Below are positions 16,556-26,179 of a DNA stretch of 64,000 nucleotides, piece after piece. Origin of the DNA: Aquisphaera giovannonii (lineage in GTDB: Bacteria; Planctomycetota; Planctomycetia; Isosphaerales; Isosphaeraceae); NCBI RefSeq assembly GCF_008087625.1, contig NZ_CP042997.1:3100001-3164000 (forward strand), in the 5' to 3' direction. Every line of letters begins with the position of its first letter. Position 1 is the first letter of the stretch. The translations under genes and the position numbers were made by a program. The notes beneath the pieces were generated by a model. The model was given only the letters and a program-made list of their open reading frames with translations, was not told where the DNA came from and did no database searches.

Positions 16556-18076
16556 ATGGCGGAAGAGTCGCGAGAGAGCCTGGAAGCCGTCCGGCTGGAG
16601 AAGTTGCGTCGAATCGCGGCGCTCGGGATCGATCCCTGGGGCCAGCGTTTCGACGACCACCAGGCCATCGCCGCGGTGCGCGCATTGCCGCTGCCGGAGG
16701 TCGTAGAGGGGGCCGAGCCGGAGGCCGGGCCCAAGGTCCGGATCGCCGGCCGGATCATGCTCCGCCGGGGACAGGGGAAGGTCGTCTTCCTGGACGTCCG
16801 CGACTGGACCGAGCGGATCCAGGTGTTCGTCGGCAAGAAGCAGGTGGGCGACGCCGCATGGGCGCTCGTGGACCTGCTGGACCTGGGCGACATCGTCGGC
16901 GTGGACGGCCACCTCGGGCGGACAAAGACGGGCGAGCTGACCGTCTTCGCGGAGGGGCTGACGTTCCTGTCCAAGAGCCTCCTGCCGCCGCCGGAGAAGT
17001 GGCACGGGCTCACCGACCTGGAGCAGCGCTACCGCCGGCGCTACGTGGACCTGTTCACGAATCCGGAATCGCTCCAGACCTTCCTGGGCCGCTCCAAGAT
17101 CATCTCGGCCTTCCGACGGATCATGGGTGAGAAGGGCTTCGCCGAGGTCGAGACGCCCACGATGCAGGCCATCGCCGGCGGTGCGGCGGCCCGCCCGTTC
17201 GTGACCCATCACAACGCGCTCGACATCGACCTGTTCCTGCGGATCGCCCCCGAACTGTACCTGAAGCGGCTGCTGGTCGGCGGCATGGAGCGGGTCTTCG
17301 AGATCGGCCGCGTCTACCGGAACGAGGGCATCAGCCCTAAGCATAATCCCGAATTCACGATGCTGGAGGCCTACCAGGCCTACGGCGACTACCACTCCAT
17401 GATGGACCTCACCGAGTCCTTGATCTGCGGCTCGATCGAGGCCATCGGCGGCGGATACCGGCGCCCATGGGGCGAGACCACCATCGACTTCACGCCCCCC
17501 TGGCCGAGGCGGACGTATGCCGAATTGCTGGCCGAGCACGCGGGCGTGGACCCGGCGGACTTCGCCACGATCAAGGCGAAGGCCGAGGAGGTCGGGCTGT
17601 CGACCGCCGGCAAGGACCCGGATGTCGTCACGAGCGAGTTGTTCGAGGAGGTCGTCGAGGACCGCCTGAAGGGCCCGGTCTTCGTCATCGACTACCCGGC
17701 GGCGATCTGCCCGCTGACGAAGCGGAAGGCGTCCAATCCGGCCGTGGCCGAGCGATTCGAGCTGTTCGTCGAGGGCATGGAGCTGGCGAACGCCTACACC
17801 GAGCTGAACGACCCGATGCTCCAGGAGGAGCTCTTCAAGAGCCAGCTCGCGGGCCTGCCGGCGGAGGAGTCCATGGCCAAGATGGACGACGACTTCGTCC
17901 GGGCCCTCAAGCACGCCATGCCCCCGGCCGGCGGCCTCGGCATCGGCATCGACCGGCTCTGCATGATCCTGATGAACCGCCAGAGCATCCGCGACGTGAT
18001 CCTGTTCCCGCTCATGCGTCCCGCAGCCTCCGGCGGACCGGCGCCGGGCGAGGCCGGCGCGGCGCCGCCGGCCTGA
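16556..18076 (+). CDS. lysS: lysyl-tRNA synthetase, class II
   Basis: About 506 residues, ATG at 16556 with a GGCGGAG site upstream. It charges tRNA-Lys with lysine. The N-terminal OB-fold anticodon-binding domain covers roughly residues 60-150 (VRIAGRIMLRRGQGK, DLLDLGDIVGVDG). The class II catalytic core follows, with the motif 2 region VYRNEGISPKHNPEFTMLEA and the motif 3 region GLGIGIDRLCMILM near the end. The length matches bacterial LysS. The C-terminus carries a short Gly/Ala/Pro tail. It heads a rightward group with the ABC exporter genes that start 59 bases downstream. Confidence 0.95.
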   Translation: MAEESRESLEAVRLEKLRRIAALGIDPWGQRFDDHQAIAAVRALPLPEVVEGAEPEAGPKVRIAGRIMLRRGQGKVVFLDVRDWTERIQVFVGKKQVGDAAWALVDLLDLGDIVGVDGHLGRTKTGELTVFAEGLTFLSKSLLPPPEKWHGLTDLEQRYRRRYVDLFTNPESLQTFLGRSKIISAFRRIMGEKGFAEVETPTMQAIAGGAAARPFVTHHNALDIDLFLRIAPELYLKRLLVGGMERVFEIGRVYRNEGISPKHNPEFTMLEAYQAYGDYHSMMDLTESLICGSIEAIGGGYRRPWGETTIDFTPPWPRRTYAELLAEHAGVDPADFATIKAKAEEVGLSTAGKDPDVVTSELFEEVVEDRLKGPVFVIDYPAAICPLTKRKASNPAVAERFELFVEGMELANAYTELNDPMLQEELFKSQLAGLPAEESMAKMDDDFVRALKHAMPPAGGLGIGIDRLCMILMNRQSIRDVILFPLMRPAASGGPAPGEAGAAPPA

Positions 18077-18135
18077 TCCCGGAACAAACCGCGGGCGAAG
18101 GATCGCCCGATGGCCCCACGGAAGGAGTCGCCGAG

Positions 18136-19560
18136 GTGTACAAGTACCTGCTCTGCTGGCGGTATCTCCGCACGCGATACATCGCCCTGGCCAGCATCAT
18201 CAGCGTCATGCTGGGCGTGGCCACGATGATCGTCGTCAACTCGGTGATGGCCGGGTTCGCGGACAAGATGCGCGACCGCCTCCACGGCGTGCTCGCGGAC
18301 ATCGTGGTCGAGTCCAACTCGATCAATGACGGCTTCGACCGCTACGAGGACGTGATGGCCCGTCTCGAGGAGGTCGCCGGCGGGGACATCGTCGCCATGG
18401 CCGCCACGATGGAGACCCCCGGCATCCTCCGCTATCGCGTCGGCTCCGTCCACAATGAGCGCCCGGTGCAGATCCACGGTGTCCGCCCCCTCGAGCGGGC
18501 CAAGACGGGGGATTTCGCGGAGTTCCTGTTCGATGAGAAGGGCAACCGGGTGCCCCCCTCGTTCGACGTCCCCGAGAAGTATCGGGAGAATTCGCCCGCG
18601 GGGGCCCAGCTCAAGGAGATGGAGGGGGACGAGGACGACGAGCTTTCTCGGGCCGTCCGCGAGACGCTCCGCCAGCACGCCCTGGAGCAGGTCCCCGAGC
18701 ACGGGGCGATCATCGGCTATGCCCTGGCGACCTACCACCCCGGCAACGGCCAGCCCGACATCTTCATGGCCCGCCAGGGCTCGAAGGTGAGCCTGGCCTT
18801 CCCCAAGGCCGGCACCAAGCCCGAGGCGGGGCTCGACGAGTTCACGGTCGTCGGCTACTTCAAGAGCGGCATGAGCGAGTACGACTCCACGCACGTCTAC
18901 GTGCCGCTGGAGCGGCTCCAGTACCTGCGGCTCCTCAGCGGCGGGCCCGACGACAAGGGGAAGGTCAACCAGATCCAGCTCAAGGTCCGCCCCGGCGTGA
19001 ACCTGGACGCGCTGGCCGAGCGGCTCCAGCTCTCCCTGGAGAAGATCCACCCGATGTACTTCCACGTCTGGACCTGGGAGCAGAAGCAGGGGCCTCTCCT
19101 GGGCGCCGTGGCGATCGAGCAGAGCATCCTCAACATCCTCCTGTTCATGATCATCGCCGTGGCCGGCTTCGGCATCCTGGCGATCTTCTCGATGATCGTG
19201 GTGGAGAAGACGCGGGACATCGGCGTGATGAAGGCGCTGGGCGCCTCGACGGCCGGCATCCGCGGCATCTTCCTGGGCTACGGACTGCTGCTCGGCGCGG
19301 TCGGGAGCGGCGTCGGAATGGTCGGGGGGCTACTCTTCGTCCGCTACATCAACGAGATCGAGAAGGTCCTCAGCCGGATCCTCCAGCACAAGGTCTTCGA
19401 CGACACGATCTACTACTTCGACAAGATCCCGACCCTCGTCGATCCGCACACGGTGATCGCCATCGTGGTCGGGGCGCTCTCCATCGCCGTCCTGGCCAGC
19501 ATCTGGCCCGCCCAGCGGGCGGCGAAGCTGCACCCGGTCAAGGCCCTGCGGTTCGAGTGA
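18136..19560 (+). CDS. ABC transporter permease, LolC/LolE-like
   Basis: About 474 residues, with a GTG start at 18136 and GGAG upstream. There is one membrane segment near the N-terminus (LASIISVMLGVATMIVVNSV), a large periplasmic MacB-type domain of about 280 residues, and three membrane segments at the C-terminus in an FtsX-type domain (VVEKTRDIGVMKALGAS, FLGYGLLLGAVGSGVGMVGG). This is the layout of LolC/LolE, which extract lipoproteins from the inner membrane for delivery to the outer membrane. The next gene encodes the matching ATPase. A single permease gene suggests a homodimer. A MacB-like export role cannot be excluded. Confidence 0.8.
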   Translation: MYKYLLCWRYLRTRYIALASIISVMLGVATMIVVNSVMAGFADKMRDRLHGVLADIVVESNSINDGFDRYEDVMARLEEVAGGDIVAMAATMETPGILRYRVGSVHNERPVQIHGVRPLERAKTGDFAEFLFDEKGNRVPPSFDVPEKYRENSPAGAQLKEMEGDEDDELSRAVRETLRQHALEQVPEHGAIIGYALATYHPGNGQPDIFMARQGSKVSLAFPKAGTKPEAGLDEFTVVGYFKSGMSEYDSTHVYVPLERLQYLRLLSGGPDDKGKVNQIQLKVRPGVNLDALAERLQLSLEKIHPMYFHVWTWEQKQGPLLGAVAIEQSILNILLFMIIAVAGFGILAIFSMIVVEKTRDIGVMKALGASTAGIRGIFLGYGLLLGAVGSGVGMVGGLLFVRYINEIEKVLSRILQHKVFDDTIYYFDKIPTLVDPHTVIAIVVGALSIAVLASIWPAQRAAKLHPVKALRFE

Positions 19561-19621
19561 GCGGCGCACGTCGAAGGCGGTTCTCCCTCAGGCTTCGTTT
19601 CTCCCAAGGAAGGTGCGGACG

Positions 19622-20338
19622 ATGTCGACGACAACTCATATCGCGGCGACCGGGATCCGCAAGAGTTACCGCAAGGGCCGGATCGAGGTCCCGGTGCTCC
19701 GGGGCGTGGACGCGGAGGTCGAGCACGGCGAGCTTGTGGCCGTGGTGGGCGCCAGCGGCTCCGGCAAGTCCACCCTGCTGCACATCCTCGGCCTGCTGGA
19801 CGCGCCGGACGCCGGACGGATCGAGGTGGACGGCCGGCGGATCGACGACCGGCCTGAGAAGCACCGCGACGCGATGCGCAACCGGCTGTTCGGCTTCATC
19901 TTCCAGTTCTACCACCTGCTCCCGGAGCTCACGGCTCAGGAGAACGTGATGATGCCGGGCCTGATCCGCCACGGGCTCTGGTCCTACTGGAAGGAGAGGG
20001 CGCGTATCCGTCGGGAGGCGGGCGAATTGCTGGAGCGTGTCGGCCTGGGCCACCGCCTGACGCACCGGCCGTCCGAGCTGTCCGGCGGCGAGATGCAGCG
20101 CGCGGCCATCGCCCGTGCCCTGCTGGGGAAGCCGGCGATCCTCCTGGCCGACGAGCCCACCGGGAACCTGGACGCAGCGAGCGGGCAGGGGGTGCTGGAG
20201 CTCCTGCGCACCTTGAACCGCGAGGAGGGGCTCACTATGATGTTAGTCACGCATGATCAGCAGATCGCCCAGCAGGCCGACCGGGTCGTCCGCCTCGCGG
20301 AGGGGCGGATCGAGGAATGGGTGCCCGCCCTGGCTTGA
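19622..20338 (+). CDS. lolD: ABC transporter ATP-binding protein, LolD/MacB-like
   Basis: About 238 residues, ATG at 19622 with AAGGAAGG upstream. It carries Walker A GASGSGKST, Q-loop FIFQFYHLLPELTAQEN, signature LSGGEMQRAAIARAL, Walker B ILLADEPTGNLD and the switch histidine in MLVTHD. The phrase FYHLLPELTAQENV is typical of the LolD branch. It powers the permease encoded 61 bases upstream and sits on the cytoplasmic side of the inner membrane. The LolD name rests on motif and neighbour; the macrolide-exporter-like branch is the alternative. Confidence 0.8.
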   Translation: MSTTTHIAATGIRKSYRKGRIEVPVLRGVDAEVEHGELVAVVGASGSGKSTLLHILGLLDAPDAGRIEVDGRRIDDRPEKHRDAMRNRLFGFIFQFYHLLPELTAQENVMMPGLIRHGLWSYWKERARIRREAGELLERVGLGHRLTHRPSELSGGEMQRAAIARALLGKPAILLADEPTGNLDAASGQGVLELLRTLNREEGLTMMLVTHDQQIAQQADRVVRLAEGRIEEWVPALA

Positions 20339-20400
20339 CGGAACGGCCGCGATCTCGGGCTCGCGACGTCGGCTGAGCGACACGACGAGGATGGCCGCGA

Positions 20401-21264
20401 ATGAGCCCGAAGGTCTACATCGGCGGGAAGCTCTACGACAAGGCGGACGCGAAGATCAGCGTCTTCGACCACGGCCTGCTCTACGGCGACGGCGTCTTCG
20501 AGGGCATCCGCTCCTATTCGGGCAAGGTGTTCCGGCTCGCCCAGCACGTCGATCGACTGTTCGACTCCGCGCGGGCCATCCACCTGGAGATCCCGCTCTC
20601 CCGCGAGCAGATGGCCCGGGCGATCGAGGACACGCTGGCGGCCAACAAGCTCACCGACGCCTACATCCGGGTCGTCGTCACGAGGGGCGCCGGGAGCCTG
20701 GGCCTCGACCCCCGGCGGACGACCGACCCGCAGGTGATCATCATCACCGACCAGATCAGCCTCTACCCGGAGGAGCTCTACGAGCACGGGCTGAAGATCA
20801 TCACCGCGGGGACGACGCGGAACCACCCGAACGCCCTCAACCCGCGGATCAAGTCGCTCAACTACCTGAACAACATCCTGGCCAAGATCGAGGGCACCAA
20901 CGCCGGCTGCCTCGAGGCCCTGATGCTGAACCACAAGGGCGAGGTCGCCGAGTGCACCGGCGACAACATCTTCCTCGTCTCCCGGGGCGTCGTCCACACG
21001 CCGTCGAAGGATTCGGGCATCCTCGAGGGGATCACGCGGGACGCGGTGATCGAGCTCGCCCGCGCGGCGAATTATGCGGTCGTCGAGCGGACGATGGACC
21101 GCTACGACGTGTACACGGCCGACGAGTGCTTCCTGACGGGGACGGCGGCGGAGCTGATTCCGGTCGTCGAGTGCGACGGGCGGACCATCGGCTCGGGCCG
21201 GCCGGGCCCGGTCACCAAGGACCTGCACAAGCGCTTCCACGGGCTCGTCCGCGGCGACCGCTAG
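20401..21264 (+). CDS. ilvE: branched-chain amino acid aminotransferase-like, class IV PLP enzyme
   Basis: 287 residues, ATG at 20401. Class IV fold: KISVFDHGLLYGDGVFEGIRSYSG at the N-terminus, the PLP-binding lysine in KSLNYLNNILAKIE, and EVAECTGDNIFLV plus DECFLTGTAAELIPV later. It swaps the amino group between branched-chain amino acids and 2-oxoglutarate with pyridoxal phosphate. The short length without a mitochondrial-type extension fits bacterial IlvE. D-amino acid aminotransferase and aminodeoxychorismate lyase share the fold, but the N-terminal YGDGVFEGIRSY motif favours IlvE. It follows lolD by 62 bases and precedes the stress-protein gene by 30. Confidence 0.8.
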   Translation: MSPKVYIGGKLYDKADAKISVFDHGLLYGDGVFEGIRSYSGKVFRLAQHVDRLFDSARAIHLEIPLSREQMARAIEDTLAANKLTDAYIRVVVTRGAGSLGLDPRRTTDPQVIIITDQISLYPEELYEHGLKIITAGTTRNHPNALNPRIKSLNYLNNILAKIEGTNAGCLEALMLNHKGEVAECTGDNIFLVSRGVVHTPSKDSGILEGITRDAVIELARAANYAVVERTMDRYDVYTADECFLTGTAAELIPVVECDGRTIGSGRPGPVTKDLHKRFHGLVRGDR

Positions 21265-21294
21265 CGGCGGGCCGATCGGCGAAGGAGCCAGGCC

Positions 21295-21774
21295 ATGATC
21301 GAGATCCGCCGCATCCTCGTCCCGACCGACTTCAGCGAGCATTCCCGGCACGCCCTGGAATACGCCTGCTCGCTCGCCGAGAGATTCGAGGCGGAGCTGA
21401 TCCTCCTGCACGTCCTCTCGGAGATCGTCCCCGCCGGGCCCGAGCCGCTGCTCATGCCCGTCATGCCGCCCGAGTTCTACGAGGAGAGCGAGGCCCGCGC
21501 CCGCGAGTCGCTCGCCGGATCGCTCCGGCCGGAATGGGGTAGGCCGGCGGGCGTGAAGTCCGCCGTCTGCTGGGGCTCGCCCGTCGAGAGCATCGTCGAG
21601 TATGCGGCGGAGCATGCCGCCAACCTGATCGTCATCGCGACCCACGGCCGGACCGGCCTCTCGCACGTGCTGCTGGGCTCGGTCGCCGAGCGGATCGTGC
21701 GCGAGGCGTGCTGCCCCGTCTTAACGATCCGCGACCGCCGCGAGAAGCCCGCCCGGGCGTCCATCCCGAATTGA
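21295..21774 (+). CDS. universal stress protein, UspA family
   Basis: 159 residues. It begins IRRILVPTDFSEHSRHALEYA, the first strand and helix of the Usp fold, and ends with GRTGLSHVLLGSVAERIVREACCPVLTI. The last segment carries the G-2X-G-9X-G(S/T)-type loop that binds ATP in the UspFG-like subgroup. It is a cytoplasmic single-domain protein. Usp proteins respond to starvation and other stress, and the direct partner is unknown here. It is followed eight bases later by the Nudix gene and likely shares its mRNA. Confidence 0.9.
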   Translation: MIEIRRILVPTDFSEHSRHALEYACSLAERFEAELILLHVLSEIVPAGPEPLLMPVMPPEFYEESEARARESLAGSLRPEWGRPAGVKSAVCWGSPVESIVEYAAEHAANLIVIATHGRTGLSHVLLGSVAERIVREACCPVLTIRDRREKPARASIPN

Positions 21775-21782
21775 GGCGTGCC

Positions 21783-22325
21783 TTGGCCGAACCGGATCCT
21801 CCGGCTTCCCGCCGGATCATCTACGAAGGTCGCAAGATCGACCTGGCCCTGCAGCAGGTGACCCTCGCCGACGGCTCGGTCGCGGAGCGTGAGGTCGTGC
21901 TCCACCGCGGGGCCGTGGCCTTGCTGCCCATGGTGGACGACGGCCACGTCTGCCTGATCCGCAACACGCGATACGCCGTGGGGAAGACGCTCATCGAGGT
22001 CCCCGCCGGGACGATCGACGAAGGCGAGACGCCCGAGGAGACGGCCGCCCGCGAGCTCGTGGAGGAGACCGGCTACCAGGCCCGCCGGATCACCCGGCTG
22101 CGCGACTGGTACGTCAGCCCGGGCGTCATGAGCGAGCGGATGTACCTCTTCCTGTGCGAGGACCTCGTCCCGGGCCCTTCCGATCATCAGCCGGACGAGA
22201 ATCTCGAATCTCTGATCGTTTCCTGCGAAGATGCTCTCGCCATGGTGCGGGACGGCCGGATCGAGGACGCCAAGACGATGCTCGCGATCCTCCTCGGCCT
22301 CGCCCCCCGGGCTCGTCGCGCCTGA
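21783..22325 (+). CDS. Nudix hydrolase, ADP-ribose pyrophosphatase-like
   Basis: About 180 residues from a TTG at 21783; no ATG is available near the N-terminus, and an upstream start would run into the preceding gene. The full Nudix box is present as GTIDEGETPEETAARELVEE followed by TGY, matching G-5X-E-7X-REU-XEE-X-GU, which binds the divalent metal. The surrounding sequence (YEGRKIDLALQQVTLADG, EVVLHRGAVALLPM, YVSPGVMSERMYLFLCEDL) is that of the ADP-ribose pyrophosphatase branch, which cleaves ADP-ribose to AMP and ribose 5-phosphate. Confidence 0.85.
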   Translation: MAEPDPPASRRIIYEGRKIDLALQQVTLADGSVAEREVVLHRGAVALLPMVDDGHVCLIRNTRYAVGKTLIEVPAGTIDEGETPEETAARELVEETGYQARRITRLRDWYVSPGVMSERMYLFLCEDLVPGPSDHQPDENLESLIVSCEDALAMVRDGRIEDAKTMLAILLGLAPRARRA

Positions 22326-22408
22326 CCCGCCCCGCGTTTCTACGTCGCGGGCCGCGAGCCTGTCGGGCCGAATCACCGATCGTGGGGCACTTCCAGAAAG
22401 GCGATCCG

Positions 22409-23164
22409 ATGTTGCGACTCTCCGGCACGGCATTCCTCGCGGCGGGCCTCGTGCTCGCGGCCTCGACCACAAGGGGCGACGACGCCCAGGTCAACCAGGT
22501 CCTGGACAAGGCCATCAAGGCGCTCGGCGGCGAGGAGAAGCTCTCCAAGGCCCACGCGATCTGCGTCAAGGGCAAGGGGAAGCTGATCATCGACGGGAAC
22601 GAGAACGACATCAAGAGCGAGGCGACCGTCCAGGGGCTCGACCATTATGCGACGAAGTTCGAGGGCGACTTCGGCGGGAACCACATCGAGGGGCGTTCGG
22701 TCCTCAGCGAGAAGAAGGGCTGGCGGAAGTTCGGCGACAACGTCATGGAGATGGACGACGACGCCGTCAAGAACGAGAAGCGGACGATCTACCTCATGCT
22801 GACCCCGACCACGATCCTCCCGCTGAAGTCCAAGGACTTCAAGGTGGAGTCCGCGGCAGACGAGACCGTCGACGGCAAGCCGGCCGCCACCCTGAAGGTG
22901 ACGGGCCCCGACGGCAAGGACTTCAAGATCAGCTTCGACAAGGAGAGCGGCCTCCCCGTCCGCACGGTCGCCAAGGTCCTCGGCTTCCAGGGCGACGAGT
23001 ACACGCAGGAGACCCTCTACAAGGAATACAAGGACTTCGACGGCATCAAGAAGGCGACCAAGATGACCGTCAAGCGCGACGGCGAGGACTTCGTCCTCCA
23101 GGAGGTCACCGAGTTCAAGGCCATCGAGAAGGCCCCCGAGGGGACCTTCGACGAGCTGAAGTGA
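22409..23164 (+). CDS. secreted protein of the LolA/outer-membrane-lipoprotein-sorting-like fold
   Basis: About 251 residues, ATG at 22409 with AAAGG upstream. The signal peptide (MLRLSGTAFLAAGLVLAAS) ends near TRGDD. The mature part starts with an amphipathic helix of the type VLDKAIKALGGEEKLSKAHA, followed by alternating beta strands rich in lysine and aspartate (KGKGKLIIDGNENDIKSEAT, GLPVRTVAKVLGFQGDEYTQ). Such proteins are common in planctomycetes with repeated 'kaleidoscope' strands and resemble the LolA half-barrel. It may bind lipid or a hydrophobic ligand in the periplasm. It is 83 bases downstream of the Nudix gene and converges on the DUF1501 gene. Confidence 0.6.
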   Translation: MLRLSGTAFLAAGLVLAASTTRGDDAQVNQVLDKAIKALGGEEKLSKAHAICVKGKGKLIIDGNENDIKSEATVQGLDHYATKFEGDFGGNHIEGRSVLSEKKGWRKFGDNVMEMDDDAVKNEKRTIYLMLTPTTILPLKSKDFKVESAADETVDGKPAATLKVTGPDGKDFKISFDKESGLPVRTVAKVLGFQGDEYTQETLYKEYKDFDGIKKATKMTVKRDGEDFVLQEVTEFKAIEKAPEGTFDELK

Positions 23165-23186
23165 CCGCCCGGCACCCGGCCCGCCG

Positions 23187-24698
23187 TCACGCGAGCAGGC
23201 CCTCCAGGACCCGCCCGGCGACGTCCGTCAGGCGCTCGTCGCGGCCGCCGTGGAGGAACGTTAGCCGGGTGTGATCCAGCCCCATCAGGTGCAGGATCGT
23301 GGCGTGGATGTCGTTCACGTGGGCGCGGTCGGAGACGGCATTCATGCCGATCTCGTCGGTCGCGCCCACGATCGTGCCCCCCCTGACGCCGCCGCCGGCC
23401 ATCCACATCGTGAAGCCGGTGGCGTTGTGATCCCGGCCGCGGCCCCCCTTCTGACGGACGGGCGTGCGGCCGAACTCCCCGCCCCACACTACGAGCGTCT
23501 CGTCGAGCAGGCCCGTTCGTTTCAGGTCGGCCAGCAGGGCGCCGACGGGCCGGTCGGTCAGGCCGCACATCTTCTCGTGGTTGGCGTCGATGTCGTCGTG
23601 GGCGTCCCACTGCCAGGCCACCGGCCCGCCCCCTGAGTAGAGCTGGACGAACCGGACGCCGCGCTCCACGAGCCGGCGGGCGAGCAGGCACCGCATGCCG
23701 AACTCGGCCGTGTTGGGGTCGTCCAGGCCGTACATCGACCGGGTCAGCGTGGACTCGGCCGAGATGTCCACGGCCTCCGGCGCGGCGCTCTGCATGCGGT
23801 AGGCCAGCTCGTAGGTCGCGATCCGGGCCGAGAGCTCCGTATCGGCCGGGTCGAGGTCCTGCTCGTTCATCGACCGCAGCAGGTCCAGCAGCTTGCGCTG
23901 GCCGGCCGGCGACATGCCCGCGGCGGGCCTCAGGTTGACGATGGGCGCGGGGCCGCTGCGGAACAGAGTTCCCTGGTAGTGGGCGGGCAGGTAGCCGGCG
24001 CCCCAGCACGGCGCCCCGCCCTCCGGCGTCCCCTGCGGCTGGGTCATCACCACGTAGGCGGGCAGCTCCTGGCTCTCCGAGCCCAGGCCGTAGACGGCCC
24101 AGCTCCCGAGGCTCGGGTGTCCCATGAAGATCCGGCCCGTCGTCATCTGGTACATGGCCGGCGCGTGGATCACGCTGTCGGCGACGCACGAGCGGACGAG
24201 CGCGATCTCGTCCGCGTGCCCGTGCATGTGCGGCACGAGGTCCGACATGTCCATGCCGCACTCGCCGTATTTCCCCCACCGCCGATGCGAGCCCATGCAG
24301 AGCGGGTTGCTCTCCAGGAACTGGCTGTGGATCTTGCCGAAGCTCGGCGGGAGCGGCTCGCCGTCCAGCCGGTTGAGCACCGGCTTCGGGTCGTACATGT
24401 CGATGTGGCTCGGCCCTCCCGTCATGAACAGGAAGATGCACCGCTTCGCCTTCGGGGCGAAGTGTGGCGCCTTGGGAGCCAGCGGGCTCGCCTCCGCCGG
24501 ACCTTTCCGCGCGGGGGGCCCGCCCCGTGCCTCGCCCTCCAGGAGCGACGCCAGAGCGAGCAGGCCGAAGCCGTTGCCCGTCCTCGCGAGGAACTGCCGG
24601 CGGTTGAACGGATTCGCCGACGGCGGGGAGGAGCAGGGGCCCGGGCACCCGGCGCCCGCGGTGCCGGCGGGCGAGGTCTCGTCGGCTCGCATCGTCAT
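23187..24698 (-). CDS. DUF1501 (sulfatase-like) protein with Tat-type leader
   Basis: 503 residues. GGAGGAGGA lies directly upstream, and ATGs at 24698 and 24692 are both possible; the first overlaps the stop of the Uma2 gene by four bases. The leader [20 protein letters not shown] has a twin-arginine pair. DUF1501 signature stretches include [58 protein letters not shown] and [17 protein letters not shown]. The fold is alkaline-phosphatase/sulfatase-like. The gene is usually the partner of a DUF1549/DUF1553 gene in planctomycetes, and that partner is present 1.5 kb upstream. The substrate is unknown, although a carbohydrate or sulfated polymer role is often supposed. Confidence 0.85.
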   Translation of the reverse strand: MTMRADETSPAGTAGAGCPGPCSSPPSANPFNRRQFLARTGNGFGLLALASLLEGEARGGPPARKGPAEASPLAPKAPHFAPKAKRCIFLFMTGGPSHIDMYDPKPVLNRLDGEPLPPSFGKIHSQFLESNPLCMGSHRRWGKYGECGMDMSDLVPHMHGHADEIALVRSCVADSVIHAPAMYQMTTGRIFMGHPSLGSWAVYGLGSESQELPAYVVMTQPQGTPEGGAPCWGAGYLPAHYQGTLFRSGPAPIVNLRPAAGMSPAGQRKLLDLLRSMNEQDLDPADTELSARIATYELAYRMQSAAPEAVDISAESTLTRSMYGLDDPNTAEFGMRCLLARRLVERGVRFVQLYSGGGPVAWQWDAHDDIDANHEKMCGLTDRPVGALLADLKRTGLLDETLVVWGGEFGRTPVRQKGGRGRDHNATGFTMWMAGGGVRGGTIVGATDEIGMNAVSDRAHVNDIHATILHLMGLDHTRLTFLHGGRDERLTDVAGRVLEGLLA

Positions 24699-25387
24699 TC
24701 CTCCTCCTGTGCCTTCTGGTCGAGGGGACCGAACAGCTCGCGGACCGAGAGAGAAAAGCCCGGCAGGAAGTCGATGCCCTCGATGATCGCGTCCTCGCCG
24801 TACGTCGAGGGTCCGTCATCGTCCCTCTTGTAGGAGACGATACGTCGTTCCTTCGGGTCGACCAGCCACACGAGCCTCACACCGGCGTCGAAGTACTCTC
24901 GCCGCTTCCGTTCCATCTCGCCCTTCGTATTGCCCTTGCTGAGGACCTCGACGGCGAGCGCGGGCGCCACCTCGGGCAGCCTCGCGGCGGGAATTCGCCG
25001 GCCGGGCAAGCCCTCCCAGACGAAGAACGCGACGTCGGGCACTCGGACCAGCCCCGGGCCCAGTTTCATCGCCGCGTCGGGGCCGGTGACCAGGCCGATG
25101 TCGTTGGGTATGACGTAATTCAGTAGCAAGTGCCCGAGCATCATCGCCAGGAGCGACTCCGCGAAGCCCATGGTTTTCGCCACGAGCGTGCCGTCGACGA
25201 GCTCGCAGATGCGGCTCCTGCTCTCGTTGACGTCGAGCAGATCGTCTTCGGTCGCCCGCCCGGGGGCGGGCCTGGCGAGGATCCGCGAGAGCGGGATCCC
25301 GCCCAGCCCCCCGACCACATCCTGGAGCGACGGCGCCCGGTCGATCCCCGGCGAGGCGGGCGCGGGCTCGGCGGCCGCGGTGCTCAT
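24695..25387 (-). CDS. Uma2-family (PD-(D/E)XK-like, DUF820) protein, copy B
   Basis: 230 residues. Uma2 signature residues are visible: [17 protein letters not shown] near the N-terminus, [13 protein letters not shown] with the catalytic aspartate, and [12 protein letters not shown] with the EVLS motif of the restriction-endonuclease-like core, then [18 protein letters not shown]. The family is widespread in cyanobacteria and planctomycetes, and its real function is unproven. It starts with the same 13 residues as copy A ([13 protein letters not shown]), has GGAGG in its leader, and its stop overlaps the DUF1501 start. A tandem duplicate of copy A. Confidence 0.8.
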   Translation of the reverse strand: MSTAAAEPAPASPGIDRAPSLQDVVGGLGGIPLSRILARPAPGRATEDDLLDVNESRSRICELVDGTLVAKTMGFAESLLAMMLGHLLLNYVIPNDIGLVTGPDAAMKLGPGLVRVPDVAFFVWEGLPGRRIPAARLPEVAPALAVEVLSKGNTKGEMERKRREYFDAGVRLVWLVDPKERRIVSYKRDDDGPSTYGEDAIIEGIDFLPGFSLSVRELFGPLDQKAQEEE

Positions 25388-25402
25388 GAGGTCTCCTCCG
25401 CG

Positions 25403-25432
25403 TCATGGAACGAGCACGATGTCATTGCAGTC
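25403..25432 (-). pseudogene. relic of the 3' end of the DUF1553 gene between the two Uma2 copies
   Basis: Reading leftward, these bases encode DCNDIVLVP and a stop, matching the true end of the DUF1553 gene (NCNEFLYVP and stop at 26180). Both stops lie exactly 15 bases before the ATG of the following Uma2 gene, and the 51-base stretch from the Uma2 start region through the TGCAAT codons aligns without a gap. This implies that a block carrying the end of the DUF1553 gene plus Uma2 was duplicated. Homology beyond about 25432 is not visible. Confidence 0.55.
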
Positions 25433-25483
25433 CCGGCGGGAAGTCGACTCGGAGGATAGGCTTCCACATCGCCTCCGCGGTAC

Positions 25484-26164
25484 CTAGAACGTCTGATCCA
25501 ACTCGGCGAAGAGATCGGCCAGGAGGAGTCGGAATCCGAGCAGCGTGCCCCGGCCCTCGATGGTTTCGTCCTGCTGATGGACCTGCACGGGATGGTCCGC
25601 CTGTTCGTAGACGGCCACGGTCCGCGTCCGAGGATCGACCTCCCAGACGGAATTCACCCCGGAACGGAAGTAATCTTGGCGCTTGCGACGCATCTCCGCC
25701 CTGGTGTTCGACTCGCTCAGGACCTCGATCGCTAGCTCCGGTACGACGGAGGGGATCGGCTCCGAGGGGACTCGTCCCCCGGGCAGGCGTTCCCCGGGGA
25801 GGAAGGCTACGTCCGGGACGCGGATCAGCCCGGGGAACAACTTCATGGTCCCCGCTTCGCCGGTGACCAGTCCAAGTTTCCGGGGCACGACGTAAGCTCG
25901 CAGCAGCGCGATGATCGCGGACGCGAGCAGCGACTCCCGAATGCCCATGCCCTTCTCCACGAGCACCCCGTCGACCAGCTCGCAGATCCGGGTCTTGCCC
26001 TGGTTCGCCGCGAGGAGGTCCGCCTCGGTGGCCGTTCCGGGGGCGGGTCGGGCGAGGATGCGCGACAGGGGGATGTCGCCCAGCCCCCCGATCACCTCTT
26101 GGAGCGACGGCGTCCGCTCGATCTCCGGCGAGGCGGGCGCGGGCTCGGCGGCCGCGGTGCTCAT
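25484..26164 (-). CDS. Uma2-family (PD-(D/E)XK-like, DUF820) protein, copy A
   Basis: 226 residues and a paralogue of the adjacent gene. It has the same architecture: [36 protein letters not shown] with the catalytic-site aspartate, PELAIEVLSESNTRAEMRRK and RQDYFRSGVNSVWEVDP. It starts 15 bases after the DUF1553 stop and has a GGAGG in that gap. The N-terminal 60 residues are nearly identical between copies apart from scattered changes, while the C-terminal third has diverged, so the duplication is not recent. The function is not established: nuclease-like by fold, possibly linked to a transposon or stress in other species. Confidence 0.8.
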   Translation of the reverse strand: MSTAAAEPAPASPEIERTPSLQEVIGGLGDIPLSRILARPAPGTATEADLLAANQGKTRICELVDGVLVEKGMGIRESLLASAIIALLRAYVVPRKLGLVTGEAGTMKLFPGLIRVPDVAFLPGERLPGGRVPSEPIPSVVPELAIEVLSESNTRAEMRRKRQDYFRSGVNSVWEVDPRTRTVAVYEQADHPVQVHQQDETIEGRGTLLGFRLLLADLFAELDQTF

Positions 26165-26179
26165 TCCGTTACCTCCGCG

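Noticed and set aside
24695-26164. The Uma2 pair as a possible mobile element.
   Set aside because: No terminal inverted repeats, target-site duplication or transposase were found. The relic of the DUF1553 end explains the second copy by tandem duplication.
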